Source: Clostridioides difficile
GTDB lineage: Bacteria > Bacillota > Clostridia > Peptostreptococcales > Peptostreptococcaceae
Assembly (NCBI GenBank): GCA_012955965.1
Contig: JABBZI010000002.1
Location: 1 to 64,000 of the forward strand
Length of the DNA: 64,000 nucleotides
Reading direction: 5' to 3'
A program made the position numbers and the translations under genes. The notes beneath the pieces are model-generated. The model was not told where the DNA came from and ran no database searches. It was given only the letters and a program-made list of their open reading frames with translations. How positions within the stretch are numbered: the stretch's first letter is position 1; the number at the start of each line of letters is the position of its first letter. Positions 9,202 to 17,682 of the stretch are shown here, piece by piece.

Positions 9202-9985
9202 AATAATTCTTAATTGATTCCATTAAATCTTCAAACTCATTAAAGCAAAGAGATTGAGCACCATCTGATAGAGCATTTTCTGGGTTAGGGTGCACTTCTA
9301 CCATTATTCCATCAGCTCCACATGCAAGTGATGCCATTGACATAGGTTTTATCAAGTATCTAATTCCAGTAGCATGACTTGGGTCTACAACAACAGGAAG
9401 ACCTGTCTCTTTTTGAATAATCGGTACAGCAGCTAAATCTAATGTATTTCTAGTATAATCATTATATGTTCTTATACCTCTCTCACACATTATAATATTA
9501 CTATTTCCTTCTATTGCTATATATTCTGCAGCACCTATCCATTCAGTAATTGTCGATGCTATTCCTCTTTTTAACATAACAGGTTTGCTTTGTTTTCCTA
9601 CTTCACTTAAAAGTGTGAAGTTTTGCATATTTCTTGAGCCAATTTGAATTATATCACTTATACTATATAGTTCATCTATGTCTCTTACATCCATAAGCTC
9701 TGTAATAACAGCTATACCAACCTCTTCTTTAACTGCTTTCAATATTTCAAGACCTTCTTTTTTTAATCCTTGAAATGAGTTTGGTGATGTTCTTGGCTTA
9801 TATGCTCCACCCCTTAAAATATTTGCACCATGACTTTTTACAAATTTAGCAGTCATTAAAAGTTGTTCATAACTCTCTATTGCACATGGTCCAGCTATTA
9901 TAAGTTTGTCTTTTTTTACAACTATATCTCTATTATTTGTATTTATCTTTATCTTTGAATTACCATTAAATAGGTTTTCTTTCAT
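9200..9985 (-). CDS. aroF: 3-deoxy-7-phosphoheptulonate (DAHP) synthase, type I-beta
   Basis: 261 residues, without the ACT or ferredoxin-like regulatory extension found in some family members. Motifs: IIAGPCAIESYEQ, GGAYKPRTSPNSFQG (phosphate and PEP contacts), QIGSRNMQNF, MLKRGIASTI and PVVVDPSHATG (metal site). It joins phosphoenolpyruvate and erythrose-4-phosphate, the first step to chorismate. It is the last gene of the folate operon and overlaps folK by 20 bases, so chorismate entry is linked to p-aminobenzoate use. Absence of a regulatory domain predicts control mainly through transcription. Confidence 0.92.
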   Translation of the reverse strand: MKENLFNGNSKIKINTNNRDIVVKKDKLIIAGPCAIESYEQLLMTAKFVKSHGANILRGGAYKPRTSPNSFQGLKKEGLEILKAVKEEVGIAVITELMDVRDIDELYSISDIIQIGSRNMQNFTLLSEVGKQSKPVMLKRGIASTITEWIGAAEYIAIEGNSNIIMCERGIRTYNDYTRNTLDLAAVPIIQKETGLPVVVDPSHATGIRYLIKPMSMASLACGADGIMVEVHPNPENALSDGAQSLCFNEFEDLMESIKNY

Positions 9986-10472
9986 AACCTACAAGCTCCT
10001 TTACTTCTTCTCTTTCTTCAGCAGATAGGAGGTTTAAATGTTCCTTTATTGATTTTTCATTTATTAGAAGTTCTTCATTTAAATCCATAAGTGGTATCAA
10101 AACGAAAGCTCTGTCTTGAATCCTTGGATGAGGTATTAGTAGTTTTTCATCTGTAGAAACTACATCATTAAAAAATAGTATATCTACATCTATAGTTCTT
10201 GGTCCCCAATGTACTATTCTCTCTCTGTGTAGTTCTTTCTCTATCTTTTGACAATATTCTAACAACTCATATGGTTCAAACTCTGTTTCTATTTCTACAC
10301 ACATATTTAGAAAATCTGCTTGTTCTGTATATCCCCATGGTTTTGTTTCATACAAGCTTGATTCTTTTACACTATATATAAAATCACTATTTCTTAAAAG
10401 CTCACAAGCCTCTGATAAATTATTAAATCTATCACCCACATTAGTACCTATTCCCAAATAAGCCTTATTCAT
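9966..10472 (-). CDS. folK: 2-amino-4-hydroxy-6-hydroxymethyldihydropteridine pyrophosphokinase
   Basis: 168 residues. YLGIGTNVGDR, YETKPWGYTEQADFLN and the signature WGPRTIDVDILFF with the two metal-binding aspartates are intact. It transfers pyrophosphate from ATP to hydroxymethyldihydropterin, giving the DHPS substrate. The start overlaps the end of folB by 8 bases, suggesting translational coupling, and its end overlaps aroF. Confidence 0.95.
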   Translation of the reverse strand: MNKAYLGIGTNVGDRFNNLSEACELLRNSDFIYSVKESSLYETKPWGYTEQADFLNMCVEIETEFEPYELLEYCQKIEKELHRERIVHWGPRTIDVDILFFNDVVSTDEKLLIPHPRIQDRAFVLIPLMDLNEELLINEKSIKEHLNLLSAEEREEVKELVGYERKPI

Positions 10473-10830
10473 CTCTTGTTCTCCTTATCTCAACACCAAA
10501 ATAGTCATAAATACCATTCACAGGAGCTTCAGGTTTTCTAACCCTAACCATAACTCCACTTACAAGCATAAATTTATTTAATACATCTTCAGCAATATTT
10601 TCTGCTAAAGCTTCCAAAAGATTAAATTGTTTATTTTCAGTGATATCCTTAACAACGCTATAAACTTCAGCATAGTTTACAGACTTATTTATATCATCAC
10701 TAAGTCCAGCCTCTCTTGAATCAACATAAAGTTCCATGTCGACAAAAAATTTCTGACCTAGAAAATTTTCTTCTTTAAGCACACCATGATATCCATAGAA
10801 TCCCAGATTACTAAGTAATATTTTATCCAT
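10465..10830 (-). CDS. folB: Dihydroneopterin aldolase
   Basis: About 121 residues. LGFYGYHGVLKEE carries the pterin-binding and catalytic Tyr region, LLEALAENIAEDVL supplies the conserved Glu, and VRKPEAPVNGIYDYFGV holds the catalytic Lys. It converts dihydroneopterin to 6-hydroxymethyl-dihydropterin plus glycolaldehyde. The ATG at 10830 with GTAGGT upstream is preferred over an ATG at 10860 inside folP that lacks a ribosome binding site. Confidence 0.93.
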   Translation of the reverse strand: MDKILLSNLGFYGYHGVLKEENFLGQKFFVDMELYVDSREAGLSDDINKSVNYAEVYSVVKDITENKQFNLLEALAENIAEDVLNKFMLVSGVMVRVRKPEAPVNGIYDYFGVEIRRTRDE

Positions 10831-10840
10831 TATATTATAC

Positions 10841-11632
10841 CTACTTTCTATATATTGCATCAGTCATTCTAGCTGCCATTAAGTTTTCATAAACATCATG
10901 TACTCTAACTATATCTACACCATCTCTTATGCCAAGTACAGTAGTAGCTATTGTACCTTCTAATCTTTTTTTTGGTTCAACTGGAAGTACTTTTCCTATT
11001 ACCGATTTTCTAGATGTACCAAGTAAAATAGGATATCTTAAGTCTTTTAATTCACCTAATCTTCTTAATACTTCAATATTCTGCTCAAAATCCTTACCAA
11101 ATCCTATTCCTGGGTCAAGTACTATTTTTTCTTTTTTTACTCCGCAACTAATTGCCATCTCTATACTTTCTTCAAAAAAATCTTTTATTGACTCCATTAT
11201 ATCTTTATCATAGTTTGTCCCATCTTGATTGTGCATTATACATACTTCTGCATCATATTTCCCTATTACAGAAGCCATATTTTTATCTTTCCTAAGACCC
11301 CAAACATCATTTACCATAGTAACACCTAATTTTAGTGCTTCTTCTGCAACATCTGCCTTATAAGTATCTATTGATATTGGTATGTCTAATTCTTGTTTAA
11401 GTTTTTTTATTACAGGGATTACTCTTCTTAGTTCTTCATCTGAGTCTACATAACTATGACCTGGACGTGTAGATTCTCCTCCTAAGTCTATTATATCAGC
11501 GCCTTGGTCAACCATATCTTTTGCGTGTTTTATTGCTATATCTAAGTTATTAAAATCTCCTCCATCCGAGAAACTATCTGGAGTTACATTTAATATTCCC
11601 ATTATATAAGTTCTTTTACCATAATCAAACAC
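10841..11632 (-). CDS. folP: Dihydropteroate synthase
   Basis: About 263 residues, TIM barrel. Signatures MGILNVTPDSFSDGG, DLGGESTRPG, VLDPGIGFGKD and LLGTSRKSVIGK are complete; this is the sulfonamide target that condenses pterin pyrophosphate with p-aminobenzoate. Two GTG codons compete as start: 11632 has AAGGGAGTG at workable spacing, while 11644 overlaps that site. Its end meets folB within 11 bases. Confidence 0.94.
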   Translation of the reverse strand: MFDYGKRTYIMGILNVTPDSFSDGGDFNNLDIAIKHAKDMVDQGADIIDLGGESTRPGHSYVDSDEELRRVIPVIKKLKQELDIPISIDTYKADVAEEALKLGVTMVNDVWGLRKDKNMASVIGKYDAEVCIMHNQDGTNYDKDIMESIKDFFEESIEMAISCGVKKEKIVLDPGIGFGKDFEQNIEVLRRLGELKDLRYPILLGTSRKSVIGKVLPVEPKKRLEGTIATTVLGIRDGVDIVRVHDVYENLMAARMTDAIYRK

Positions 11633-11696
11633 AATTACTGACACTCCCTTAAATTAAATTTTATATCTCGATAAATGATTATCTCTACAGTAATTA

Positions 11697-12269
11697 CTAC
11701 TTCATAGTAATCAGACTCATAGCCTCAGCTCTAGATGCAATGTCCTTTTCAAATATACCTCTTACTGCTGACGTAACAGTTTTTGAACCTGGCTTTTTCA
11801 CACCTCTCATTGTCATACACATATGCTCTGCTTCCACTACAACTAAAACACCATAAGGTTGTAACTCTTCCATTATTATATCTGCAGCATTTTTAGTAAT
11901 TCTTTCTTGTAATTGTGGTCTTTTTGCTAATGTATCTATTACTCTAGCAAGTTTAGAAAGACCTGTAAGTCTTCCTCCTTTTGGTAAATAAGCAATATGA
12001 GCTTTCCCAAAAAATGGAACTAAGTGATGTTCACAACAAGAATAAAATGGAATATCTTTTACCAATACTAATTCTTCATGTTTCTCATCTGCAAAAAGAA
12101 CTTTTAAATGGTCTCTTGGTTCTTCAGTAAGACCAGAAAATATCTCTTCATACATTCTAGCAACTCTATTTGGAGTCTCGATTAGCCCTTCTCTATCTGG
12201 GTCTTCTCCAATTGCCTCTAATATTTCTCTTACTGCATGCTGTATCTTTTCTTTATCAACTTTATTCAT
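11697..12269 (-). CDS. folE: GTP cyclohydrolase I (FolE type)
   Basis: 190 residues. Zinc and active-site motifs [20 protein letters not shown] and [14 protein letters not shown] are intact, with [20 protein letters not shown] between. It converts GTP to dihydroneopterin triphosphate. The ATG has a GGGGGGAG ribosome binding site. A partner enzyme for removal of pyrophosphate from the product is not recognisable in this operon. Confidence 0.95.
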   Translation of the reverse strand: MNKVDKEKIQHAVREILEAIGEDPDREGLIETPNRVARMYEEIFSGLTEEPRDHLKVLFADEKHEELVLVKDIPFYSCCEHHLVPFFGKAHIAYLPKGGRLTGLSKLARVIDTLAKRPQLQERITKNAADIIMEELQPYGVLVVVEAEHMCMTMRGVKKPGSKTVTSAVRGIFEKDIASRAEAMSLITMK

Positions 12270-12294
12270 TTAAACTCCCCCCATTGATTTGTGA

Positions 12295-12996
12295 CTAGAA
12301 GACTAGTTTTATAATCTCTTTTGTCTCAATTTCTTTAAAAATATAATTATAAACATCTAAAAGTTTTTGATAATCATAATTTTCACTTACCTTTGATACT
12401 AGTTCAAAAAGCTCATTATTTTCTTTTTCCAAAACTTTTAGCAATTTTTTATCTTTTGGTACCCAATTATCATTTATATTAAAGTACCCAATTATTATAT
12501 CTTTTAAATATAAATTCGTCAAAAAATGATATTCAAAAACATCAAATTTTTCTTTACTTTTTAAATTTGATATTTTTCCTCCAATATCTTGTTTTAAAAA
12601 AGACTTTTCTTCCAGCGACATTTTGTTAGGCCCTTTTAGGTAAATATCTCTACTTATATCTTTTATACTCTTTGATGTATGCTCCTTATCAAATAGCACT
12701 TTAGCATCCTTCATCTCTTTAATAAAAAAATACTCTCTATCTGATAATAATTTTTTTACACCCTCTCTTGAAAAGTAGTTTATGTCAAATTCTATTCCCT
12801 CTTTTTCAAACAGCACTCGCTCTTGCTTTTCCCCTTTTTTTACAAAAACGAATATATCAATATCATTTATTTCTACATTATGAAGAGTAAAATCTAAATC
12901 TTTAGTAGAACCAACCAAAAATACTGCTAAAGTATTTGGATTTTCTATTATCTTTGTTATCTCTTCACTATATACCTTATAAACACAACTTATCAT
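12295..12996 (-). CDS. Nucleotidyltransferase-fold protein of unknown function
   Basis: 233 residues. The N-terminal part has the polymerase-beta-type nucleotidyltransferase pattern: VFLVGSTKDLDF followed after ten residues by NDIDIFVFV (the DxD metal pair) and later IEFDINYFS as the possible third acid. The C-terminal half is helical, resembling a substrate-binding helical domain. The ATG follows TTGGAGATAAGAA. It sits inside the folate operon between pabC and folE with 26 and 33 base gaps, yet no known folate step needs this fold. It could be a small antibiotic-type nucleotidyltransferase; substrate unknown. Confidence 0.7.
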   Translation of the reverse strand: MISCVYKVYSEEITKIIENPNTLAVFLVGSTKDLDFTLHNVEINDIDIFVFVKKGEKQERVLFEKEGIEFDINYFSREGVKKLLSDREYFFIKEMKDAKVLFDKEHTSKSIKDISRDIYLKGPNKMSLEEKSFLKQDIGGKISNLKSKEKFDVFEYHFLTNLYLKDIIIGYFNINDNWVPKDKKLLKVLEKENNELFELVSKVSENYDYQKLLDVYNYIFKEIETKEIIKLVF

Positions 12997-13029
12997 TTCT
13001 TATCTCCAACAAATTGTTAATATTTTAAT

Positions 13030-13773
13030 TTATTTTAAAAATCCTACTATTTTATCAAAAATACTATTTTCTTCATCAAATTTTATTTTGTCAATTTCTG
13101 TAACTTTCATAGCTCCCATAAGACTATTTGTGACAAAAACAAAATCAAAACTACTAATTTCTGATGTATTAATTTCATTTTCTACCAACTCTATATGTAA
13201 TTCGTCACAAATATTTATAATCCTCTTTTTTATTATTCCATTTAATATTGGTAATTTACCACTAGGAGTGTATACTCTTTCTCCTTTTATAAAAAATATA
13301 TTACTCATAGAACATTCTAAGATTACACCAGCTGAATTTACAAATATACCATCATTATAACCATCCTTATTTGCACAATTTTTGGTATATATATTTTCAA
13401 AATAATTTGTGGTTTTGTGTCTATGAATCAAACTATCACCTCTAACTATTGGCGAGATAGTTAATCTAAAGCCCTTTTCATATGTATCTTGATTATATGG
13501 AATATCTCTAATAGATATATTATAACCTTCATCAAAAACAGTAATTCTAAGTGCTTTATCAACAATAGTTTCTTTTTTTATATATGTATTAATTTGATTT
13601 ATCAAGAAGTCTTTTTCATAGTTTATATCTAATTCTAAACATCTTATCGAATTAAGCATTCTTTCTATATGAATATTTAAATCTATCGCTACGCCATTCT
13701 CAACTTTAATAGTTTCAAATAATCCAATTCCGAACTTACTTAAACTACTATCAAAACCTATATTATTCTTCAT
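13030..13773 (-). CDS. pabC: Aminodeoxychorismate lyase-type PLP enzyme
   Basis: 247 residues of the class IV aminotransferase fold: FGIGLFETIKVENG at the N-terminus, TNYFENIYTKNCANKDGYND with the PLP-lysine region, and VILECSMSNIFFIKGERVYT typical of the cofactor phosphate site. In this context it should release pyruvate from 4-amino-4-deoxychorismate to give p-aminobenzoate. Starts inside the end of pabB (11-base overlap) with GAGGGGATATT. A branched-chain or D-amino acid aminotransferase role is less likely given the operon. Confidence 0.88.
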   Translation of the reverse strand: MKNNIGFDSSLSKFGIGLFETIKVENGVAIDLNIHIERMLNSIRCLELDINYEKDFLINQINTYIKKETIVDKALRITVFDEGYNISIRDIPYNQDTYEKGFRLTISPIVRGDSLIHRHKTTNYFENIYTKNCANKDGYNDGIFVNSAGVILECSMSNIFFIKGERVYTPSGKLPILNGIIKKRIINICDELHIELVENEINTSEISSFDFVFVTNSLMGAMKVTEIDKIKFDEENSIFDKIVGFLK

Positions 13774-15112
13774 AATATCCCCTCAAAGCCTTCATTATAG
13801 ATTTTGCTTTATCCATTGTTTCTTGATACTCTTCATCTGGATTAGAATCCCAAGTCATTCCTCCTCCAACTTGGAAATAAACTTTTTTATCATCTTTGAT
13901 TATTGTTCTAATTGCTATGTTAAAATCCATATCACCATTAAAACCTATATAACCTATTGAACCAGTATATACACTTCTTTGTGTTGGCTCCAATTCATCT
14001 ATAATTTCCATTGCTCTAATCTTAGGTGCTCCTGTTATAGAACCACCTGGAAAAGTAGCTTTTATTATATCAGTAGCATCCTTATTGTCTTTTAACTCAC
14101 CTACAACTGTTGAAACTAAGTGATTCACATTTGCATATGGTTCAATTACAAATAGCTCTGGAACCTTTACACTTCCAGTCTTAGATATTCTACCAATATC
14201 ATTTCTTTCTAAGTCCACTATCATAAGTAACTCGGCTCTATCTTTTTCACTATTTTTAAGCTCTTGTTGAAGCTTTAAATCTTCTTCCTCGTCTTTGCCT
14301 CTTGGACGAGTACCTTTTATTGGTCTAGTTTCTATTTTTTTATCAATACATCTTATAAATCTTTCTGGAGAGTTTGATAATATATGTACATCTTCAAAGT
14401 TTAAAAATGCTCCAAATGGTGCTGGGCTAAATCTTCTTAAATCTCTATATAGTTCAAAGCTTGTAAGTTCTGTTTCTCCACTAAATCTTTGTGTTAAATT
14501 CGCTTGGTATATATCTCCTTGCCTTATGTACTCTCTAACATTTTGAACTGCATTTTTAAATTCTTCCTTTGTAAAATTAGATTTAAGCCTTATAGATTTT
14601 ACTTCTTTTTCTTGATAGCATATATTATCTATGCCTTTTTCTTCTTCTTTTAATATTTTTTGTTCTATGTCATCAATTATATTTTCTTCTAACTTCATAT
14701 CTATATTTGGAGTAGCTATGTAAGTTTTTTCCATAAGATGGTCTACAACTATTACATGATTATAAAAACCAAAATACATATCAGGCATCCCAATATCATC
14801 TACAGCACTTCTAGGCAATTCTTCCATATAATTACCTAAGTCATAAGACAAATATCCTACCGCTCCTCCTATAAATGGAATGTCAGTATCATTTACAACT
14901 CTATATCTATTTAGTTCTTCTTTTAAAAATTCTAATGGATTTTCATCAGTATCTTTATACTTTAATATCTTAAATGGCTGGCTACTTATAAAAGAATATC
15001 TTCCCAATTTTTTTTTATCCATAGCACTATCCAATATAAAACTGTTATGTTCATTTCTAAAAATAGTAAATATCTCAAAAGAATTAAGTTTAGTGTTTAT
15101 CTCTCTTATCAT
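13763..15112 (-). CDS. pabB: Aminodeoxychorismate synthase component I
   Basis: 449 residues, chorismate-binding fold. GGAVGYLSYDL at the N-terminal domain, RQGDIYQANLTQRF, SPERFIRC, and the PabB-type PIKGTRPRGKDEEED (Lys in place of the Ala seen in TrpE) are diagnostic, with TFPGGSITGAPKIRAMEIID and YTGSIGYIGFNGDMDFNIAI at the active site. It aminates chorismate with ammonia from PabA. The start is two bases beyond the pabA stop, implying coupled translation. Confidence 0.94.
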   Translation of the reverse strand: MIREINTKLNSFEIFTIFRNEHNSFILDSAMDKKKLGRYSFISSQPFKILKYKDTDENPLEFLKEELNRYRVVNDTDIPFIGGAVGYLSYDLGNYMEELPRSAVDDIGMPDMYFGFYNHVIVVDHLMEKTYIATPNIDMKLEENIIDDIEQKILKEEEKGIDNICYQEKEVKSIRLKSNFTKEEFKNAVQNVREYIRQGDIYQANLTQRFSGETELTSFELYRDLRRFSPAPFGAFLNFEDVHILSNSPERFIRCIDKKIETRPIKGTRPRGKDEEEDLKLQQELKNSEKDRAELLMIVDLERNDIGRISKTGSVKVPELFVIEPYANVNHLVSTVVGELKDNKDATDIIKATFPGGSITGAPKIRAMEIIDELEPTQRSVYTGSIGYIGFNGDMDFNIAIRTIIKDDKKVYFQVGGGMTWDSNPDEEYQETMDKAKSIMKALRGYYEE

Positions 15113-15113
15113 A

Positions 15114-15698
15114 TTACATATGTATCCTTTCTCTAGCTTCTGTTATAAAGTTTTTCAGCATCTCATGACCATACTCTGATAAAATAGCTTCTGGATGAAA
15201 TTGTACTCCTTCTATTAGGTATTTCTTATGTCTAATTCCCATTATTTCCCCTTTATCCGTTGTTGCTGTAACCTCTAGTTCTTCAGGAACTTTATTAGAA
15301 TCAATTATTAGTGAATGATATCTAGTTACATTTAAAGGATTCTTAAGTCCACTAAAAACCCCTTTATTAATATGGTTTATACTATGCACTTTTCCATGAA
15401 CAGGTTGTTGTGCCTTTATAATATCCCCTCCAAAAACATGTCCAATAGTTTGGTGCCCCAAACAAATTCCTAGTATAGGCTTTTTCCCTTTAAAATAGTC
15501 AACAATATCTATACAAACACCAGCTTCTTTTGGAGAACATGGCCCTGGAGATAATACAATTACCTCTGGATTAAGTTCTTCAATATCACTTATTTTAATT
15601 TCATTATTTCTCTTTACTACGACTATTTCCCCTAATTCTTCTATGTACTGCACTAGGTTATACACAAAAGAATCATAATTGTCTATCATTAAAATCAT
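15114..15698 (-). CDS. pabA: Aminodeoxychorismate synthase glutaminase component
   Basis: 194 residues of the class I glutamine amidotransferase family. ILMIDNYDSFVYNLVQY, VLSPGPCSPKEAG, the nucleophile loop ILGICLGHQTIGH and the catalytic VQFHPEAILSE are all present. It supplies ammonia to PabB; it may be shared with anthranilate synthase (known in some Bacillus), which cannot be decided here. RBS GGGGGGAGA. Confidence 0.93.
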   Translation of the reverse strand: MILMIDNYDSFVYNLVQYIEELGEIVVVKRNNEIKISDIEELNPEVIVLSPGPCSPKEAGVCIDIVDYFKGKKPILGICLGHQTIGHVFGGDIIKAQQPVHGKVHSINHINKGVFSGLKNPLNVTRYHSLIIDSNKVPEELEVTATTDKGEIMGIRHKKYLIEGVQFHPEAILSEYGHEMLKNFITEARERIHM

Positions 15699-15721
15699 AC
15701 TATAAATCTCCCCCCTAAAAA

Positions 15722-16441
15722 TTATTTTATTAATTCAGAAACTGTTACGAATTTAAAACCTTTTTCCATCATTTTGGGGATAAACATATCTAAAGCTTCA
15801 ACTGTATCATTAGTTGCATAATCATGTAAAAGTATTATATCTCCATTTTGTACTTTATTAATTATTTTATCTGCAATACTATTAGCTCCAGGATTTTTCC
15901 AGTCCTTCACATCTACACCTGTCCATAGAACAACTTTATAATCATGCTTTTTTGCAATTTCTAGTAAGTCTTTCTCTCTATAACTTCCAAATGGTGGTCT
16001 AAATAGTGTAGGTTTCTTTCCAGTCACTTCCTTTAAAATATCTTCACACTTAACAATCTCCTCTTCTATCTGATTAGAACTTAAATTACTTATATCCGGA
16101 TGATTAAAAGTGTGATTTCCTATTTCATGACCTTCCTTACTTGCTCTCACCAATGGTTCTTTATACCATTGTGCATGCTTCCCAGCTATAAAAAAAGTAG
16201 CTTTTACATTGTATTTCTTTAATACATCTAAAACTTGGCTAGTTTCTTTTGGATGTGGTCCATCATCAAATGTAATTGCTATTAACTTTTTTTCCCTTGA
16301 ACCATGCTTAATTAAAACATTTCCACTAGTATCTGTCATCAAAGCAGAAACTTTACTAAAATTAGATATTAGTATTATTCCGCAAAACAAGACTATTACT
16401 ACTAAACACTTATATGCTGTCCTTTTTCTCCATGGTGTCAT
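15722..16441 (-). CDS. Polysaccharide deacetylase (NodB domain), membrane-anchored or secreted
   Basis: About 239 residues. N-terminal hydrophobic segment (CLVVIVLFCGIILISNFSKV) acts as signal or anchor. The NodB domain is complete: ITFDDGPHPKE (catalytic Asp and metal Asp), IGNHTFNHPDISNL (metal His pair), LFRPPFGSYREKD, VVLWTGVDVKDWKNPG and IILLHDYA. It should remove N-acetyl groups from cell-wall glycans. The ATG at 16441 follows AAAGGAAG. Gaps of 27 and 23 bases tie it to the CAP gene upstream and pabA downstream, an odd coupling of wall modification with folate synthesis. Confidence 0.85.
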   Translation of the reverse strand: MTPWRKRTAYKCLVVIVLFCGIILISNFSKVSALMTDTSGNVLIKHGSREKKLIAITFDDGPHPKETSQVLDVLKKYNVKATFFIAGKHAQWYKEPLVRASKEGHEIGNHTFNHPDISNLSSNQIEEEIVKCEDILKEVTGKKPTLFRPPFGSYREKDLLEIAKKHDYKVVLWTGVDVKDWKNPGANSIADKIINKVQNGDIILLHDYATNDTVEALDMFIPKMMEKGFKFVTVSELIK

Positions 16442-16468
16442 CTTTAAACTTCCTTTCAAATATTTTAG

Positions 16469-17533
16469 TTATTTATAAAAATTTTGAGTGTAATATGTTT
16501 TATAGCTTCCTCCAAATATTACTCCAACTCCAATATTATTATAATTCCCCAAAATATTTTTTCTATGACCTTCAGAATTCATCCAAGCTTCGTGTGCATA
16601 TATTGCATTAATTTGTCCTGCTGCTATGTTTTCCCCAGCCGAAGTATATACTATTCCTTCTCTTTTCATTCTATCAAATGGAGTTTCATTATTCTTATTT
16701 ATATGGTCAAAAAAATTATTATCTCTCATATCTTCGCTATGCTTTCTTGAACTCAAAGTAGCTTGTTCGCTGTATATTAATGAATTTAAACTTCTTTGAT
16801 TTCTAACACTATTTACAAGGTCTATAACTTCAAGTTCAAAACATTTTTTGAGCGCTTCTCTATCCTCTGGATATAATTCTTTAAACTCATCTTCAGTACT
16901 TCTATCAATTATTAAATAGGAACAAACTCTATTTTTTTCATGAATATCGTAGAAAATTGTAATATACTTGCCTTCTTTACTTATTATATCATATTGATTT
17001 TCTGAGTTTATTATATATCTAGTATTTCCTTTTCTCTTATATTTTAATGGTGTAATCTTAGTTCTTACTGTTTGCCTATCTTGATTTATTTTTATATCTT
17101 GGTTTTCACATGAATTCATAGAATTACTATAAAGTGCTACTACTTCGTTATTTTCAACACCAACCATTGCAAATTCTTTTCCATATTGATTATATACATA
17201 CCAATCAAATCCATATTCACTAGTATCAATTCTACCAGGTTTACCAATACTTGATAAAAATTGATTTAAATTGTCTCCTAAATTTATTTTTTCAAAATTC
17301 TTTATATCTGATTTTCCTAAATTTTCATTTTCAGTATTATTAGATTGTAAATTTTGATTTTTTTCTTTTTTATCTTTTTTGGAATTTCCATTTACATTTA
17401 TCTTGTCTAAAAATTCATTCCATATTTCACTTTGAGAAATTTTTTCTCTTAAATCATATACTTCCTCTAATAATTCAGGACTATAAAATAAAACAATAAG
17501 TATTACTAACACTAAAGCAATTAATTTTTTCAA
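16469..17533 (-). CDS. CAP-domain (SCP/PR1-like) secreted protein
   Basis: 354 residues. An N-terminal hydrophobic segment (LIALVLVILIVLFYSPELL), a charged linker, a CAP-associated N-terminal domain (about 95-230, INLGDNLNQFLSSIGKPGRI onward), then a C-terminal CAP domain (about 235-354) with SSRKHSEDMRDNNFFDHINK, GENIAAGQINAIYAHEAWMN and GHRKNILGNYNNIGVGV. Similar to YkwD-type surface proteins. Start is TTG behind GGAGGGATATA. First gene of the long leftward operon. Function outside the cell unknown. Confidence 0.85.
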   Translation of the reverse strand: MKKLIALVLVILIVLFYSPELLEEVYDLREKISQSEIWNEFLDKINVNGNSKKDKKEKNQNLQSNNTENENLGKSDIKNFEKINLGDNLNQFLSSIGKPGRIDTSEYGFDWYVYNQYGKEFAMVGVENNEVVALYSNSMNSCENQDIKINQDRQTVRTKITPLKYKRKGNTRYIINSENQYDIISKEGKYITIFYDIHEKNRVCSYLIIDRSTEDEFKELYPEDREALKKCFELEVIDLVNSVRNQRSLNSLIYSEQATLSSRKHSEDMRDNNFFDHINKNNETPFDRMKREGIVYTSAGENIAAGQINAIYAHEAWMNSEGHRKNILGNYNNIGVGVIFGGSYKTYYTQNFYK

Positions 17534-17650
17534 TATATCCCTCCTTCATAAAATCGAATTAAAATTTTTTAAGGTTATGTTTATTTCACTAATATTGATA
17601 ATATATACTAATCAATAGTATTCATGCCTATCCAAATTTAGTAAGTATTA

Positions 17651-17682
17651 TAAAAAAGCTTTACCTACTAATAGATAAAGCT
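17651..17682 (-). terminator. Terminator of the MORN gene
   Basis: Leftward stem AGCTTTA/TAAAGCT (17658-17664 with 17676-17682), then TTTTTTA. The stem overlaps the stop codon of the gene it ends. Confidence 0.65.
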
